Shown piece by piece: positions 1 through 6,876 of a stretch of DNA of 6,876 bases. The notes beneath the pieces are model-generated. The model was not told the DNA's origin, ran no database searches, and was given only the letters and a program-made list of their open reading frames with translations. Numbering within the stretch: the stretch's first letter is position 1; every line of letters starts with the position of its first letter. The translations under genes and the position numbers were made by a program. The stretch is from positions 1-6,876 of the forward strand of contig QNBQ01000088.1 of assembly GCA_003645735.1 (NCBI GenBank), read 5' to 3'. This DNA comes from Candidatus Poribacteria bacterium (GTDB lineage: Bacteria; Poribacteria; WGA-4E; B28-G17).

Positions 1-836
1 ACGGAAGCGCGGTTTTAAGCTCCGGGGCGATGATGGAAGCCCTGAGGCTCAGCTCCGAGCTGGGCTTTCTGATATCGGATCACCCCGAGGATCCGGAGAT
101 ATCGGCCGGGGGGATCGTCAACGAGGGCGTGGCCGAAAAGCTCGGGGTGAAGGGGATACCCCGTATAGCCGAGGAGATCGTGGTCGCCAGGGACCTGATG
201 CTGGCCGAGGCGACGGGCGGCAGGCTGCACATAGCCCACGTCAGCACCGCCCGATCGGTCGAGCTGATAGCCGAGTTCAAGGGGCGCGGCGTGAGCGTCA
301 CCGCCGAGGTCACGCCGCATCACCTGACGCTGACCGAGGAGGCCGTCCTCAGCCTCGGCTCGAACGGCAAGATGAAGCCTCCCCTGAGGGGCGGGGAGGA
401 CGTCGAGGCGCTGATCGAGGGGCTTAAGGAGGGGATCATAGACGTCATCGCCACCGACCACGCCCCGCACGCCCCCTGGGAGAAGGAGCGGGGGCTTGAG
501 GAGGCGCCGTTCGGCGTGGTGGGGTTTGAGACCTGTTTCCCCGTCCTATACACCGAGCTGGTGCTGGAGGGGAGGCTGGCGTTGAGGGAGCTGATCGCGA
601 AATTAACCCTGGAGCCGGCTAAGGTATTGGGCCTGGATCGGAAGGGCAGGCTTGCCCCGGGGATGGACGCCGACCTGGTGATAATCGACCTCGAAAGGGA
701 GGTCGTGATAGATCCCGAAAAGCTCAGATCCAAGGGGAAAAACACCCCGTTTGCGGGCAGGAGGGTCAAGGGGATCCCGGTCGGCCTGATAATCGGGGGA
801 GAGGTGAGGTTTTATGAGGGCGATGCTTGCGCTTGA
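1..836 (+). CDS. pyrC: Dihydroorotase, class I (3' part; start lies upstream of the window)
   Basis: This is the C-terminal portion of a zinc amidohydrolase that cyclises carbamoyl-aspartate to dihydroorotate, the third step of UMP synthesis, in the cytoplasm. The reading frame is open from base 3 ([13 protein letters not shown]...), which is the stretch that normally follows the family's SDDG motif. The Met at base 30 is therefore internal and not the start. About 277 residues are visible; class I PyrC is usually about 425-430 residues, so roughly 150 N-terminal residues, including the first HxH metal pair, lie outside. Visible family marks are SDHPEDP (metal His at 81-83), IAHVS (metal His at 237-239), TAEVTPHHL (from about 297), NGKMKPPLR, and ATDHAPH with the catalytic Asp at 456-458. 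The C-terminal block [15 protein letters not shown] is typical of amidohydrolases. The last 23 nt overlap carA. The carAB context argues against hydantoinase or allantoinase relatives. Confidence 0.95.
   Translation, partial: GSAVLSSGAMMEALRLSSELGFLISDHPEDPEISAGGIVNEGVAEKLGVKGIPRIAEEIVVARDLMLAEATGGRLHIAHVSTARSVELIAEFKGRGVSVTAEVTPHHLTLTEEAVLSLGSNGKMKPPLRGGEDVEALIEGLKEGIIDVIATDHAPHAPWEKERGLEEAPFGVVGFETCFPVLYTELVLEGRLALRELIAKLTLEPAKVLGLDRKGRLAPGMDADLVIIDLEREVVIDPEKLRSKGKNTPFAGRRVKGIPVGLIIGGEVRFYEGDACA
801..806 (+). promoter_or_regulatory. Ribosome binding site for carA
   Basis: GAGGTG lies inside the end of pyrC, 7 nt before the ATG at 814. It favours that start over the in-frame ATG at 823, which would give a 13 nt spacer. 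The 814 start also makes the protein the same length as E. coli CarA (382 residues). Confidence 0.6.
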
Positions 837-1962
837 GGACGGAACGGTCTTCGAGGGGGAACATTTCGGCAGCCCCGGCGAGAGGGTCGGGGAGGTCGTC
901 TTCAACACCAGCATGACGGGCTACCAGGAGATATTGACCGACCCCTCCTACAAGGGACAGATAGTCGTCATGACATATCCCCTCATAGGGAACTACGGGT
1001 GCAACGACCAGGATCTGGAGTCGGACGGCCCGAAGGTCGAGGGCTTCGTGGTTAGGGAGTATACGCCGAGGCCGAGCAACTGGCGATCGCAGGAGAGCCT
1101 GGAGAGCTTCCTCGAAAGGCACGGGATAGTGGGGATTCAAGGGGTCGACACGAGGGCGTTGACCAGGAAGCTGAGGATCTACGGGACGATGAGGGGGGTC
1201 ATATCGACGGAGGATCTGGATCCGGAAAGCCTGGTCGAGAAGGCCAGGGCGGCCCCTCCGATGGAGGGGAGGGATCTGGTGAGGTTCGTCACCTGCAGGG
1301 AGCCGTATGTCTGGGACAAGGGCGGGACGATAAACCCCGTCCCGAACAGGTTCGGCGAGGAGCCGACCCTCTTCGACCTGCCGGCCAGGAGGTTCAGGGT
1401 TGTGGCGATGGATTTCGGCGTCAAACACAACATCCTGAGGCTGCTTTACGACCACGGCTGTGAGATCATCGTCGTGCCGGCGACGACCTCGGCGAGGGAG
1501 GTGCTGAGCTACGAGCCGGACGGGATATTCCTGTCCAACGGGCCGGGCGATCCGGCGGCCCTCCCCTACATAGTCGAGACGGTTAGGGAGCTGATAGAGA
1601 GCGGCAAGCCGATATTCGGCATCTGTCTGGGCCATCAGCTTCTGGGGCTGGCCTTCGGGGGGACGACCTACAAGCTGAAGTTCGGCCACCGAGGCGCCAA
1701 CCAGCCTGTCAAAGACCTTAAGACCGGCAAGGTGGAGATAACCTCCCAAAACCACGGCTTCTGCGTCGACATAAACTCGATCAAGGACCCCGACGTCGAG
1801 ATAACCCACATCAACCTGAACGATAAGACGCTCGAGGGGATGAGGCACAAGAAACTCCCCATCTTCTCCGTCCAATACCACCCCGAGGCCTCGCCCGGCC
1901 CGCACGACTCGAGGTATCTTTTCGAGAGGTTCGTCAGGCTGATGGAGGAGCGGAGGGGGTGA
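814..1962 (+). CDS. carA: Carbamoyl-phosphate synthase small subunit (glutaminase)
   Basis: The product is the glutamine amidotransferase subunit of carbamoyl-phosphate synthetase. It hydrolyses glutamine and passes ammonia through a tunnel to CarB. The 382-residue protein has the usual two parts. The N-terminal CPSase small-chain domain (about 1-150) carries [13 protein letters not shown] and the YPLIGNYG block. A class I glutamine amidotransferase domain (about 195-378) carries [17 protein letters not shown], the nucleophile elbow [11 protein letters not shown] with Cys271, SQNHGF, and [13 protein letters not shown] with His356 and Glu358. The complete Cys-His-Glu triad indicates an active glutaminase. 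It starts inside pyrC with a 23 nt overlap and ends 3 nt before carB, so translational coupling is likely. The gene serves UMP synthesis here; arginine synthesis may share the same enzyme, but no arg gene is visible. Confidence 0.98.
   Translation: MRAMLALEDGTVFEGEHFGSPGERVGEVVFNTSMTGYQEILTDPSYKGQIVVMTYPLIGNYGCNDQDLESDGPKVEGFVVREYTPRPSNWRSQESLESFLERHGIVGIQGVDTRALTRKLRIYGTMRGVISTEDLDPESLVEKARAAPPMEGRDLVRFVTCREPYVWDKGGTINPVPNRFGEEPTLFDLPARRFRVVAMDFGVKHNILRLLYDHGCEIIVVPATTSAREVLSYEPDGIFLSNGPGDPAALPYIVETVRELIESGKPIFGICLGHQLLGLAFGGTTYKLKFGHRGANQPVKDLKTGKVEITSQNHGFCVDINSIKDPDVEITHINLNDKTLEGMRHKKLPIFSVQYHPEASPGPHDSRYLFERFVRLMEERRG
1952..1956 (+). promoter_or_regulatory. Ribosome binding site for carB
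   Basis: GGAGG sits in the last codons of carA, 9 nt before the carB ATG at 1966. A second purine-rich GGTGAGG run spans the carA stop but is only 1-2 nt from the start, so the upstream one is the better match. Confidence 0.55.
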
Positions 1963-1965
1963 GGG

Positions 1966-4900
1966 ATGCCGAGGCGGACCGATCTCCGCAAGATATTGAT
2001 AATCGGCTCGGGGCCGATCGTCATAGGTCAGGCGTGCGAGTTCGACTACTCCGGGACACAGGCCTGTAAAGCGCTGAAGGAGGAGGGGTATGAGGTCGTT
2101 TTGGTCAACAGCAACCCGGCCACGATCATGACCGATCCGGAGATGGCCGACAGAACTTATATCGAGCCGATAACCCCCGAGGTGGTGGAGAAGATCATCG
2201 AGAGGGAGAGGCCGGACGCGCTGCTTCCCACCCTGGGAGGGCAAACCGCCCTGAACGTATCGGTCGCCCTGGCCGAAAGCGGGGTTCTAGACAGATACGG
2301 GGTCGAGCTTATAGGAGCGAAGCTGCACGCGATCAAGAAGGCCGAGGACAGGGAGCTTTTCAAGAGGTCGATGGAGAGGATAGGGCTGAGGGTTCCCAAA
2401 AGCGGCGTGGCGCACTCCCTCGATGAGGCGAGGCGGATCGTCGAGGAGATAGGCTTCCCCGTCATAATCCGGCCCGCATTCACGCTGGGGGGGACGGGCG
2501 GAGGGGTGGCCTACAACATCGAGGAGTTCGAGGAGATAGTCGAGCGGGGGCTGCAGCTCAGCCCGATAAGCGAGGTGCTGATCGAGGAGTCGATCATCGG
2601 GTGGAAGGAGTTCGAGCTTGAGGTGATGAGGGATCTTGCCGATAACGTCGTCATCATCTGCTCCATAGAGAACGTCGATCCGATGGGGGTGCACACCGGC
2701 GACAGCATAACGGTCGCCCCCGCCCAGACCTTGACCGACAAGGAATACCAGGTGATGAGGGACGCGGCGATAAAGGTCATAAGGGAGATCGGGGTCGACA
2801 CCGGCGGGTCGAACATCCAGTTCGCCGTCAACCCCGAAACGGGCGAGATGATGGTCATAGAGATGAACCCGAGGGTCTCCAGAAGCTCGGCCCTCGCCTC
2901 CAAGGCGACCGGCTTCCCCATAGCCAAGATCGCCGCCAAGCTGGCGGTGGGATACACGCTGGACGAGATACCGAACGACATCACGAAGAAGACCCCCGCA
3001 TCGTTCGAGCCGACCATAGATTACGTGGTGGTCAAAATACCCAGGTGGGCCTTCGAGAAGTTCCCCGGCGCCGACCCAACCCTGACCACCCAGATGAAGT
3101 CGGTCGGCGAGGTCATGGCGATAGGCAGGACTTTCAAGGAGGCGCTGCAAAAAGGGCTTAGATCGCTTGAGACCGGCTGGAAGGGGCTGGGCGATTACTT
3201 CGACCCTAGCGTCTCGATGGACGAGCTCGAGAGGATGCTCAGGGTGCCCAACCCGATGCGCATCTTCTACATCAAGCTGGCGGTCAAACGGGGGATGAGC
3301 GACAGGGAGATCCACAGGCTGACGAAGATCGATCCGTTCTTCATACACAACATCCGGGAGATAGTCAGGATGGAGGAGGAGCTTAAGTCGATAAGGCTTG
3401 AGAGCGTCGACCGGGAGACCCTCAGGAGAACCATCCTCAAGGCCAAGAGATACGGCTTCTCGGACGCGCAGCTGGGGGAGATCTGGGGGATGAAGGAGAT
3501 GGAGGTGAGGAGGCTGAGGAAGGAGCTGGGGGTGGAGGCGACGTTCAAGACGGTCGACACCTGCGCCGCCGAGTTCGAGGCCGAGACCCCTTACTATTAC
3601 TCGACCTACGAGACCGAATGCGAGGTGAGGAGGTCGAGCAGGCCGAAGATCATGATCCTGGGCGGCGGGCCGAACAGGATCGGCCAGGGGATAGAGTTCG
3701 ATTACTGCTGCGTGCACGCCGTCTTCGCCCTCCGAGAGGAGGGATACGAGGTCATAATGGTCAACAGCAACCCCGAGACCGTCAGCACCGATTACGACAC
3801 GTCCGACAAGCTTTATTTTGAGCCGCTGACGCTTGAAGACGTGCTGAACATCGTCGACAAGGAGAAACCGGACGGGGTGATCGTCCAGTTCGGCGGCCAG
3901 ACCCCCTTGAACCTGGCCATACCGCTGAAGGAGGCCGGCGTCAGGATAATCGGGACCGATCCCGAGGACATAGACAGGGCGGAGGACAGGGAGAGGTTCA
4001 GGGAGATGCTGCAGAAGCTTGGCATGAAGCAGCCGGAAAGCGGCACCGCCACGTCGATAGAGGAGGCCAAGAAGGTGGCCGCCTCGATAGGCTACCCCGT
4101 GATGGTCAGGCCGTCGTATGTCCTGGGCGGGAGGGCGATGGAGATCGTATACGACGAGAAGGCGCTCGAGAGATACATGCGGGAGGCCGTCCAGGCATCC
4201 CCCGAACATCCCGTCCTGATAGACAAGTATCTCGAGGACGCGATAGAGGTGGACGTGGACGCCATATCGGACGGGGAGATAACGGTCGTGGGCGGCATAA
4301 TGGAGCACATCGAGGAGGCCGGGATACACTCGGGCGACAGCGCCTGCGTCCTGCCCCCTTACACCCTGACCGAGGAGCTGATAGAGGAGCTTAAGGAGCA
4401 CACCTATGCCCTGGCCAGGGAGCTGAACGTCTGCGGCCTGATGAACGTCCAGTATGCCATCAAAAACGACGAGATCTACGTCCTCGAGGTCAACCCCCGC
4501 GCCTCCAGGACGATCCCCTTCGTCAGCAAGGCGATAGGCGTGCCGCTCGCCAAGCTGGCCGCCAAGGTCATGGTCGGCAGGAAGCTCAAAGAGCTGGGCT
4601 TCACGAGGGAGATCGAGCCGCCCTACTTCGCCGTCAAAGTCCCCGTCTTCCCCTTCGACAAGCTCCCCGGCTCCGACCCGCTCCTGGGGCCTGAGATGAG
4701 GTCGACGGGGGAGGTTATGGGGATAGATCCGGAGTTCGGCATGGCGTTCGCCAAGGCCCAAATGGCCACCGGAAAACCCCTTCCCACGAGCGGCACCGCC
4801 TTCATAAGCGTCAAGAACAAGGATAAACGGGCGGTGATCTTCATAGCCAAGGTGCTGCACGACCTGGGCTTCAAGCTGATCGCCACCCACGGCACGGCTA

Positions 4901-5205
4901 AAGTCCTCCTGAGACACGGGATGGACGTGACGCTGCTTTACAGGATCGGCCAGGGCAGGCCGACGATCTATGACTACATCAAAAACAACGCCGTTGACAT
5001 CATCATAAACACCCCGACCGGCAGGGACAGGCGCCCGAACGAGGTTCTCATAAGAAAGCTGGCGTTGAGCCACCGCATCCCGCTCGTATCGACCATCTCC
5101 GGCGCACAGGCCGCGGCCAGCGGCATAGAGGCCCTCAAGAGGAAGGGGCTGTCGGTCAAGTCGATCCAGGAATATTACCGCGAGGCGCTCTCGAGCGATG
5201 CGTGA
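1966..5205 (+). CDS. carB: Carbamoyl-phosphate synthase large subunit
   Basis: The product makes carbamoyl phosphate from bicarbonate, ammonia and two ATP in complex with CarA. At 1079 residues it is close to E. coli CarB (1073), and its numbering runs nearly in register with it. It has the internal duplication of the family: pre-ATP-grasp [14 protein letters not shown] (about 9-22) and its second copy [14 protein letters not shown], each followed by an ATP-grasp domain. First-site residues Arg169, Gln285, Glu299 and Asn301 are present ([19 protein letters not shown]). Second-site residues Arg715, Gln829, Glu841 and Asn843 are present ([20 protein letters not shown]). An oligomerisation domain lies between them (about 400-550). 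The C-terminal MGS-like allosteric domain (about 940-1075) keeps Lys954, Thr974, Thr977 and Asn1015, which bind UMP/IMP in E. coli. Residues linked to ornithine are altered (Val892, Asn1025). The 3' end overlaps the next gene by 8 nt. Confidence 0.98.
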   Translation: MPRRTDLRKILIIGSGPIVIGQACEFDYSGTQACKALKEEGYEVVLVNSNPATIMTDPEMADRTYIEPITPEVVEKIIERERPDALLPTLGGQTALNVSVALAESGVLDRYGVELIGAKLHAIKKAEDRELFKRSMERIGLRVPKSGVAHSLDEARRIVEEIGFPVIIRPAFTLGGTGGGVAYNIEEFEEIVERGLQLSPISEVLIEESIIGWKEFELEVMRDLADNVVIICSIENVDPMGVHTGDSITVAPAQTLTDKEYQVMRDAAIKVIREIGVDTGGSNIQFAVNPETGEMMVIEMNPRVSRSSALASKATGFPIAKIAAKLAVGYTLDEIPNDITKKTPASFEPTIDYVVVKIPRWAFEKFPGADPTLTTQMKSVGEVMAIGRTFKEALQKGLRSLETGWKGLGDYFDPSVSMDELERMLRVPNPMRIFYIKLAVKRGMSDREIHRLTKIDPFFIHNIREIVRMEEELKSIRLESVDRETLRRTILKAKRYGFSDAQLGEIWGMKEMEVRRLRKELGVEATFKTVDTCAAEFEAETPYYYSTYETECEVRRSSRPKIMILGGGPNRIGQGIEFDYCCVHAVFALREEGYEVIMVNSNPETVSTDYDTSDKLYFEPLTLEDVLNIVDKEKPDGVIVQFGGQTPLNLAIPLKEAGVRIIGTDPEDIDRAEDRERFREMLQKLGMKQPESGTATSIEEAKKVAASIGYPVMVRPSYVLGGRAMEIVYDEKALERYMREAVQASPEHPVLIDKYLEDAIEVDVDAISDGEITVVGGIMEHIEEAGIHSGDSACVLPPYTLTEELIEELKEHTYALARELNVCGLMNVQYAIKNDEIYVLEVNPRASRTIPFVSKAIGVPLAKLAAKVMVGRKLKELGFTREIEPPYFAVKVPVFPFDKLPGSDPLLGPEMRSTGEVMGIDPEFGMAFAKAQMATGKPLPTSGTAFISVKNKDKRAVIFIAKVLHDLGFKLIATHGTAKVLLRHGMDVTLLYRIGQGRPTIYDYIKNNAVDIIINTPTGRDRRPNEVLIRKLALSHRIPLVSTISGAQAAASGIEALKRKGLSVKSIQEYYREALSSDA

Positions 5206-6226
5206 GGCGAGGCTTTATGAGAGATTGGAAGGCGGAAGGGTTAGATGCCTCCTCTGTCAAAGGGGATGCGTCATAGCCGAGGGCGGAAGCGGGTTTTGTA
5301 AGATGAGGGTCAACCGCGATGGCAAGCTTTTCACCTTGACCTATGGCAATCTCTCCGCGATGGAGTCCCGCCCGATCGAGATAAAGCCTTTTTTCCACTA
5401 CTACCCCGGCTCGACGGCGCTGACCTTTTCGACCTGGTCGTGCAACTTCAGCTGCGCTTGGTCTCAGAACTTCCACCTCTCATCGGTCGTCAGGCGGACC
5501 TCCCGTCCCATCCCGCCCGAAAGCGTCTTAAGGGCGGCGATCGAGGCCGGGGATGAGGGGCTGTGCGTCTCGTTCAACGAGCCGACCCTGCTCTTTGAGT
5601 TCTGCCTCGACCTTTTCCCGATGGCCAAGGAAAGAGGGCTTTACTGCTGCTTCGTATCCAACGGCTACATGAGCCTTGAGGCGCTTGATATGTTGATCGA
5701 CGCCGGGCTGGACGGGATGAACGTGGATATCAAGGGGAGGCAGGAGGCCTACGACCGATACATCGGCGGGGCCAGGGTCGACGGCGTCTGGGAGGTAGCG
5801 GAACACGCCCGCCGAAGGGGGGTTCACGTCGAGATCGTCTGCCTGATAGTGACCGGCGTATCCGATGACGATGAGACGATCGATTGGATCATCTCGAGAC
5901 ACCTCGACCTCCTCGGCCCCGACGTCCCCATCCACTTCACCCGATACTTCCCGGCCAAAGGGTTCGTCGCCCCGCCCACCCCCATCGAGCGGCTCGAAAG
6001 GGCGTATGAGAAGGCCAGGGATGCCGGCATAAAGTTCGTCTACCTCGGGAACTTAAGGGGCTACGGCGAGAACACCTACTGCCCCAGATGCGGCGAGCTT
6101 CTCATAAGGAGGGCCGGCTTCGCGACCGTCGAGGTCAACCTCTCGCCTGGGAACAGATGCCCCTCCTGCTCCGAGGCCATACCTATCAGAGGCGTCCCAA
6201 AGACCACACCTGTGAGCTTCATTTGA
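5198..6226 (+). CDS. AmrS-like radical SAM protein (AmmeMemoRadiSam / COG1180 type) with an altered cluster motif
   Basis: This 342-residue protein matches the AmrS / pyruvate-formate-lyase-activase-like family along its length; the biochemical role of that family is not established. An N-terminal Cys set (C17, C20, C24, C34, CLLCQRGC...GFC) is followed by the barrel: the cluster loop at 82-89, SFNEPT (125-130), GMNVDIKG (173-180), HFTRYFP (246-252), PTPIERL, and [10 protein letters not shown]-terminal zinc-ribbon-like set follows (C295, C298, C321, C324). The cluster loop reads CNFSCAWS, so the third Cys of CX3CX2C is Ser89 (TCT at 5462-5464). If the read is right, normal [4Fe-4S] binding and SAM cleavage are doubtful. 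The ATG at 5198 overlaps carB by 8 nt; only a weak GAGG 12 nt upstream is seen, so reinitiation after carB is plausible. The usual partners AmrA and AmrB (Memo-like) are not in the window. Family assignment is firm; activity is uncertain. Confidence 0.9.
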   Translation: MREARLYERLEGGRVRCLLCQRGCVIAEGGSGFCKMRVNRDGKLFTLTYGNLSAMESRPIEIKPFFHYYPGSTALTFSTWSCNFSCAWSQNFHLSSVVRRTSRPIPPESVLRAAIEAGDEGLCVSFNEPTLLFEFCLDLFPMAKERGLYCCFVSNGYMSLEALDMLIDAGLDGMNVDIKGRQEAYDRYIGGARVDGVWEVAEHARRRGVHVEIVCLIVTGVSDDDETIDWIISRHLDLLGPDVPIHFTRYFPAKGFVAPPTPIERLERAYEKARDAGIKFVYLGNLRGYGENTYCPRCGELLIRRAGFATVEVNLSPGNRCPSCSEAIPIRGVPKTTPVSFI

Positions 6227-6256
6227 GTCAATCGCGAGGGACGATGAACGCTTCGG

Positions 6257-6285
6257 TTGACGCTTATCGGCCCCTCTGCTAAGAT
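6257..6285 (+). promoter_or_regulatory. Putative sigma70-type promoter for the Rpn-like gene
   Basis: TTGACG (6257-6262; 5 of 6 matches to the -35 consensus) is followed after exactly 17 bp by TAAGAT (6280-6285; 4 of 6 matches to the -10 consensus). Transcription would start near 6291-6293, leaving a leader of about 25 nt before the ATG at 6317. It lies in the only non-coding gap of the window, where a new transcription unit would be expected to begin. The overlapping TAGAAT (6285-6290) is a less well spaced -10 alternative. No operator-like inverted repeat was seen over the promoter. Confidence 0.55.
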
Positions 6286-6304
6286 AGAATGTAGAGCGAA
6301 CGTC

Positions 6305-6311
6305 AGGGGGG
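6305..6311 (+). promoter_or_regulatory. Ribosome binding site for the Rpn-like gene
   Basis: The purine run AGGGGGG lies 5 nt before the ATG at 6317. It supports that start and a leadered transcript. Confidence 0.5.
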
Positions 6312-6316
6312 TCTCC

Positions 6317-6876
6317 ATGAGATACGACGTCGCCTCGAAAAGGTTGATGGAGATCGCGAAGGAGGAGATCCTAAGCTGGCTGCTGGACATCGAGGTCGAA
6401 TCGGCTGAGCTGATCGAGGAGGTTCCGAAGGAGACGGTTTCCCTGAGGCGAAGCGATTTTCCCCTGCTGGTCAGGGATAAGGAGGGCGGGGAGAGGATCG
6501 TTCTGATCGAGTTTCAGACCAGGTGGGAGCCTGAGCTGCCGGTTCGTCTGCTCGAATATTTCGCCCGTTTCAAGCTGAAGCATCGACTGCCGGTCATCCC
6601 GGTTGTGGTTCTCTTCAAGGAGGGCGGGCCGCAGGAGGGAATCTATGAGGATGAGGCGGTCAGGTTCAGGTTCCGCCTCGTGAAGTTGTGGGAGGTGGAC
6701 GGGAAGGAGCTGCTTGAGAGAGGGGATGTCCGCCTCCTGCCGTTTCTCCCCCTGACGAGGTGTGGGGAGGAGGATGTCTTAGAGGCCGATAGGAGGATTT
6801 ACGATAGCGAATTGGAAAGCTCCCTCAAGAGCGACCTGCTCACGGCGCTGGCGATATTCGCGGGGTTGAGGAGCGA
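6317..6876 (+). CDS. Rpn/transposase_31-like PD-(D/E)XK nuclease-family protein (3' end outside the window)
   Basis: An open frame of 186 codons runs off the window end with no stop. The protein starts MRYDVASKRLMEIAKEE and looks like the widespread Rpn-type / 'PD-(D/E)XK transposase' family, whose E. coli members promote RecA-independent recombination. The likely nuclease core is Asp47 (RRSDFPLLVRD) on one strand, then Glu65 and Gln67 (LIEFQTRWEPELPVRLLEY), giving D-X17-E-X-Q, a known variant of the D...(D/E)XK site. The later VIPVVVLF strand and FRLVKLWEV block fit the family. The visible end, SLKSDLLTALAIFAGL, resembles the start of the helical C-terminal region, so about a third of the protein may be missing. 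It has its own promoter candidate and is separated by 90 bp from the previous gene. Codon use (AGG, GAG, CTG) resembles its neighbours, giving no sign of recent arrival. No terminal inverted repeats are seen, so it cannot be called a mobile element. Confidence 0.75.
   Translation, partial: MRYDVASKRLMEIAKEEILSWLLDIEVESAELIEEVPKETVSLRRSDFPLLVRDKEGGERIVLIEFQTRWEPELPVRLLEYFARFKLKHRLPVIPVVVLFKEGGPQEGIYEDEAVRFRFRLVKLWEVDGKELLERGDVRLLPFLPLTRCGEEDVLEADRRIYDSELESSLKSDLLTALAIFAGLRS

Noticed and set aside
766..2244. A 492-codon open frame on the minus strand opposite carA and early carB
   Set aside because: It has the same cause: it is in register with the sense codons of both genes, which lack TTA, CTA and TCA here. 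It crosses a real gene boundary and matches no family I recognise.
3618..3821. A 67-codon + strand frame inside carB
   Set aside because: It lies fully within the second-half ATP-binding region of carB in another frame, and its Arg-rich translation is typical of frame-shifted high-GC sequence.
2287..5073. A 928-codon open frame on the minus strand opposite carB
   Set aside because: Its codons align exactly with carB codons, so it is open only because carB almost never uses TTA, CTA or TCA; it ends where carB uses CTA at 2287. The protein is low in recognisable motifs, and carB is unmistakable on the + strand.
6227..6261. Possible terminator after the AmrS-like gene: GTCAATCG pairs with CGGTTGAC (8 bp, one G-U)
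   Set aside because: The loop is 19 nt, the stem is only moderately GC-rich, and no U-tract follows. Its 3' arm also contains most of the -35 box. It may be chance and does not look like a Rho-independent terminator.
6088..6282. A 64-codon + strand frame covering the end of the AmrS-like gene and the intergenic gap
   Set aside because: It overlaps the conserved zinc-ribbon-like end of the radical SAM protein and then the promoter. It has no ribosome site of note and no family resemblance.
1..6876. CRISPR array, tRNA or rRNA gene, insertion-sequence ends, riboswitch
   Set aside because: No spaced direct repeats, cloverleaf sequence, rRNA blocks or terminal inverted repeats were seen on reading. 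Coding sequence fills nearly the whole window, and the only gap is 90 bp. Any pyr leader regulation would lie upstream of the window.

Overview
The window shows the distal end of a tightly packed pyrimidine-biosynthesis operon from a high-GC bacterium. An unexpected radical-SAM-family gene is attached to its 3' end, followed by a separately promoted nuclease-like gene that runs off the window. All five genes are on the + strand. The organism cannot be named from this sequence. AGG is the favoured Arg codon and ATA is common for Ile, while TTA, CTA and TCA codons are very rare; this pattern is often seen in uncultured or thermophile-like lineages. A sigma70-type promoter before the last gene supports a bacterium rather than an archaeon.

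Layout: (1) 1-836, the 3' part of pyrC (dihydroorotase, class I), with its start upstream of the window. (2) 814-1962, carA, and (3) 1966-5205, carB, the two subunits of glutamine-dependent carbamoyl-phosphate synthetase; both look full length and keep their catalytic residues. (4) 5198-6226, an AmrS-like radical SAM protein (the AmmeMemoRadiSam / COG1180 type) overlapping the end of carB by 8 nt. (5) 6227-6316, a 90 bp gap holding a good promoter candidate, TTGACG-17 bp-TAAGAT. (6) 6317 to the window end, the first 186 codons of an Rpn/transposase_31-like PD-(D/E)XK protein.

Functionally, CarA releases ammonia from glutamine and CarB uses it, with bicarbonate and two ATP, to make carbamoyl phosphate. 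After condensation with aspartate (PyrB, not in the window), PyrC closes the ring to dihydroorotate. The overlaps (23 nt pyrC/carA, 8 nt carB/amrS-like) and the 3 nt carA/carB gap suggest one transcript with coupled translation. No operon leader or promoter for the pyr genes is visible.

The most unusual signal is in the radical SAM gene. Its sequence otherwise follows the family closely, but the cluster motif CX3CX2C reads CX3CX2S: Cys82, Cys86, Ser89, with Ser encoded by TCT, one base from TGT. It may be a real variant, a decaying gene or a sequence error. A smaller point is that CarB has lost some residues known from E. coli to bind the activator ornithine.
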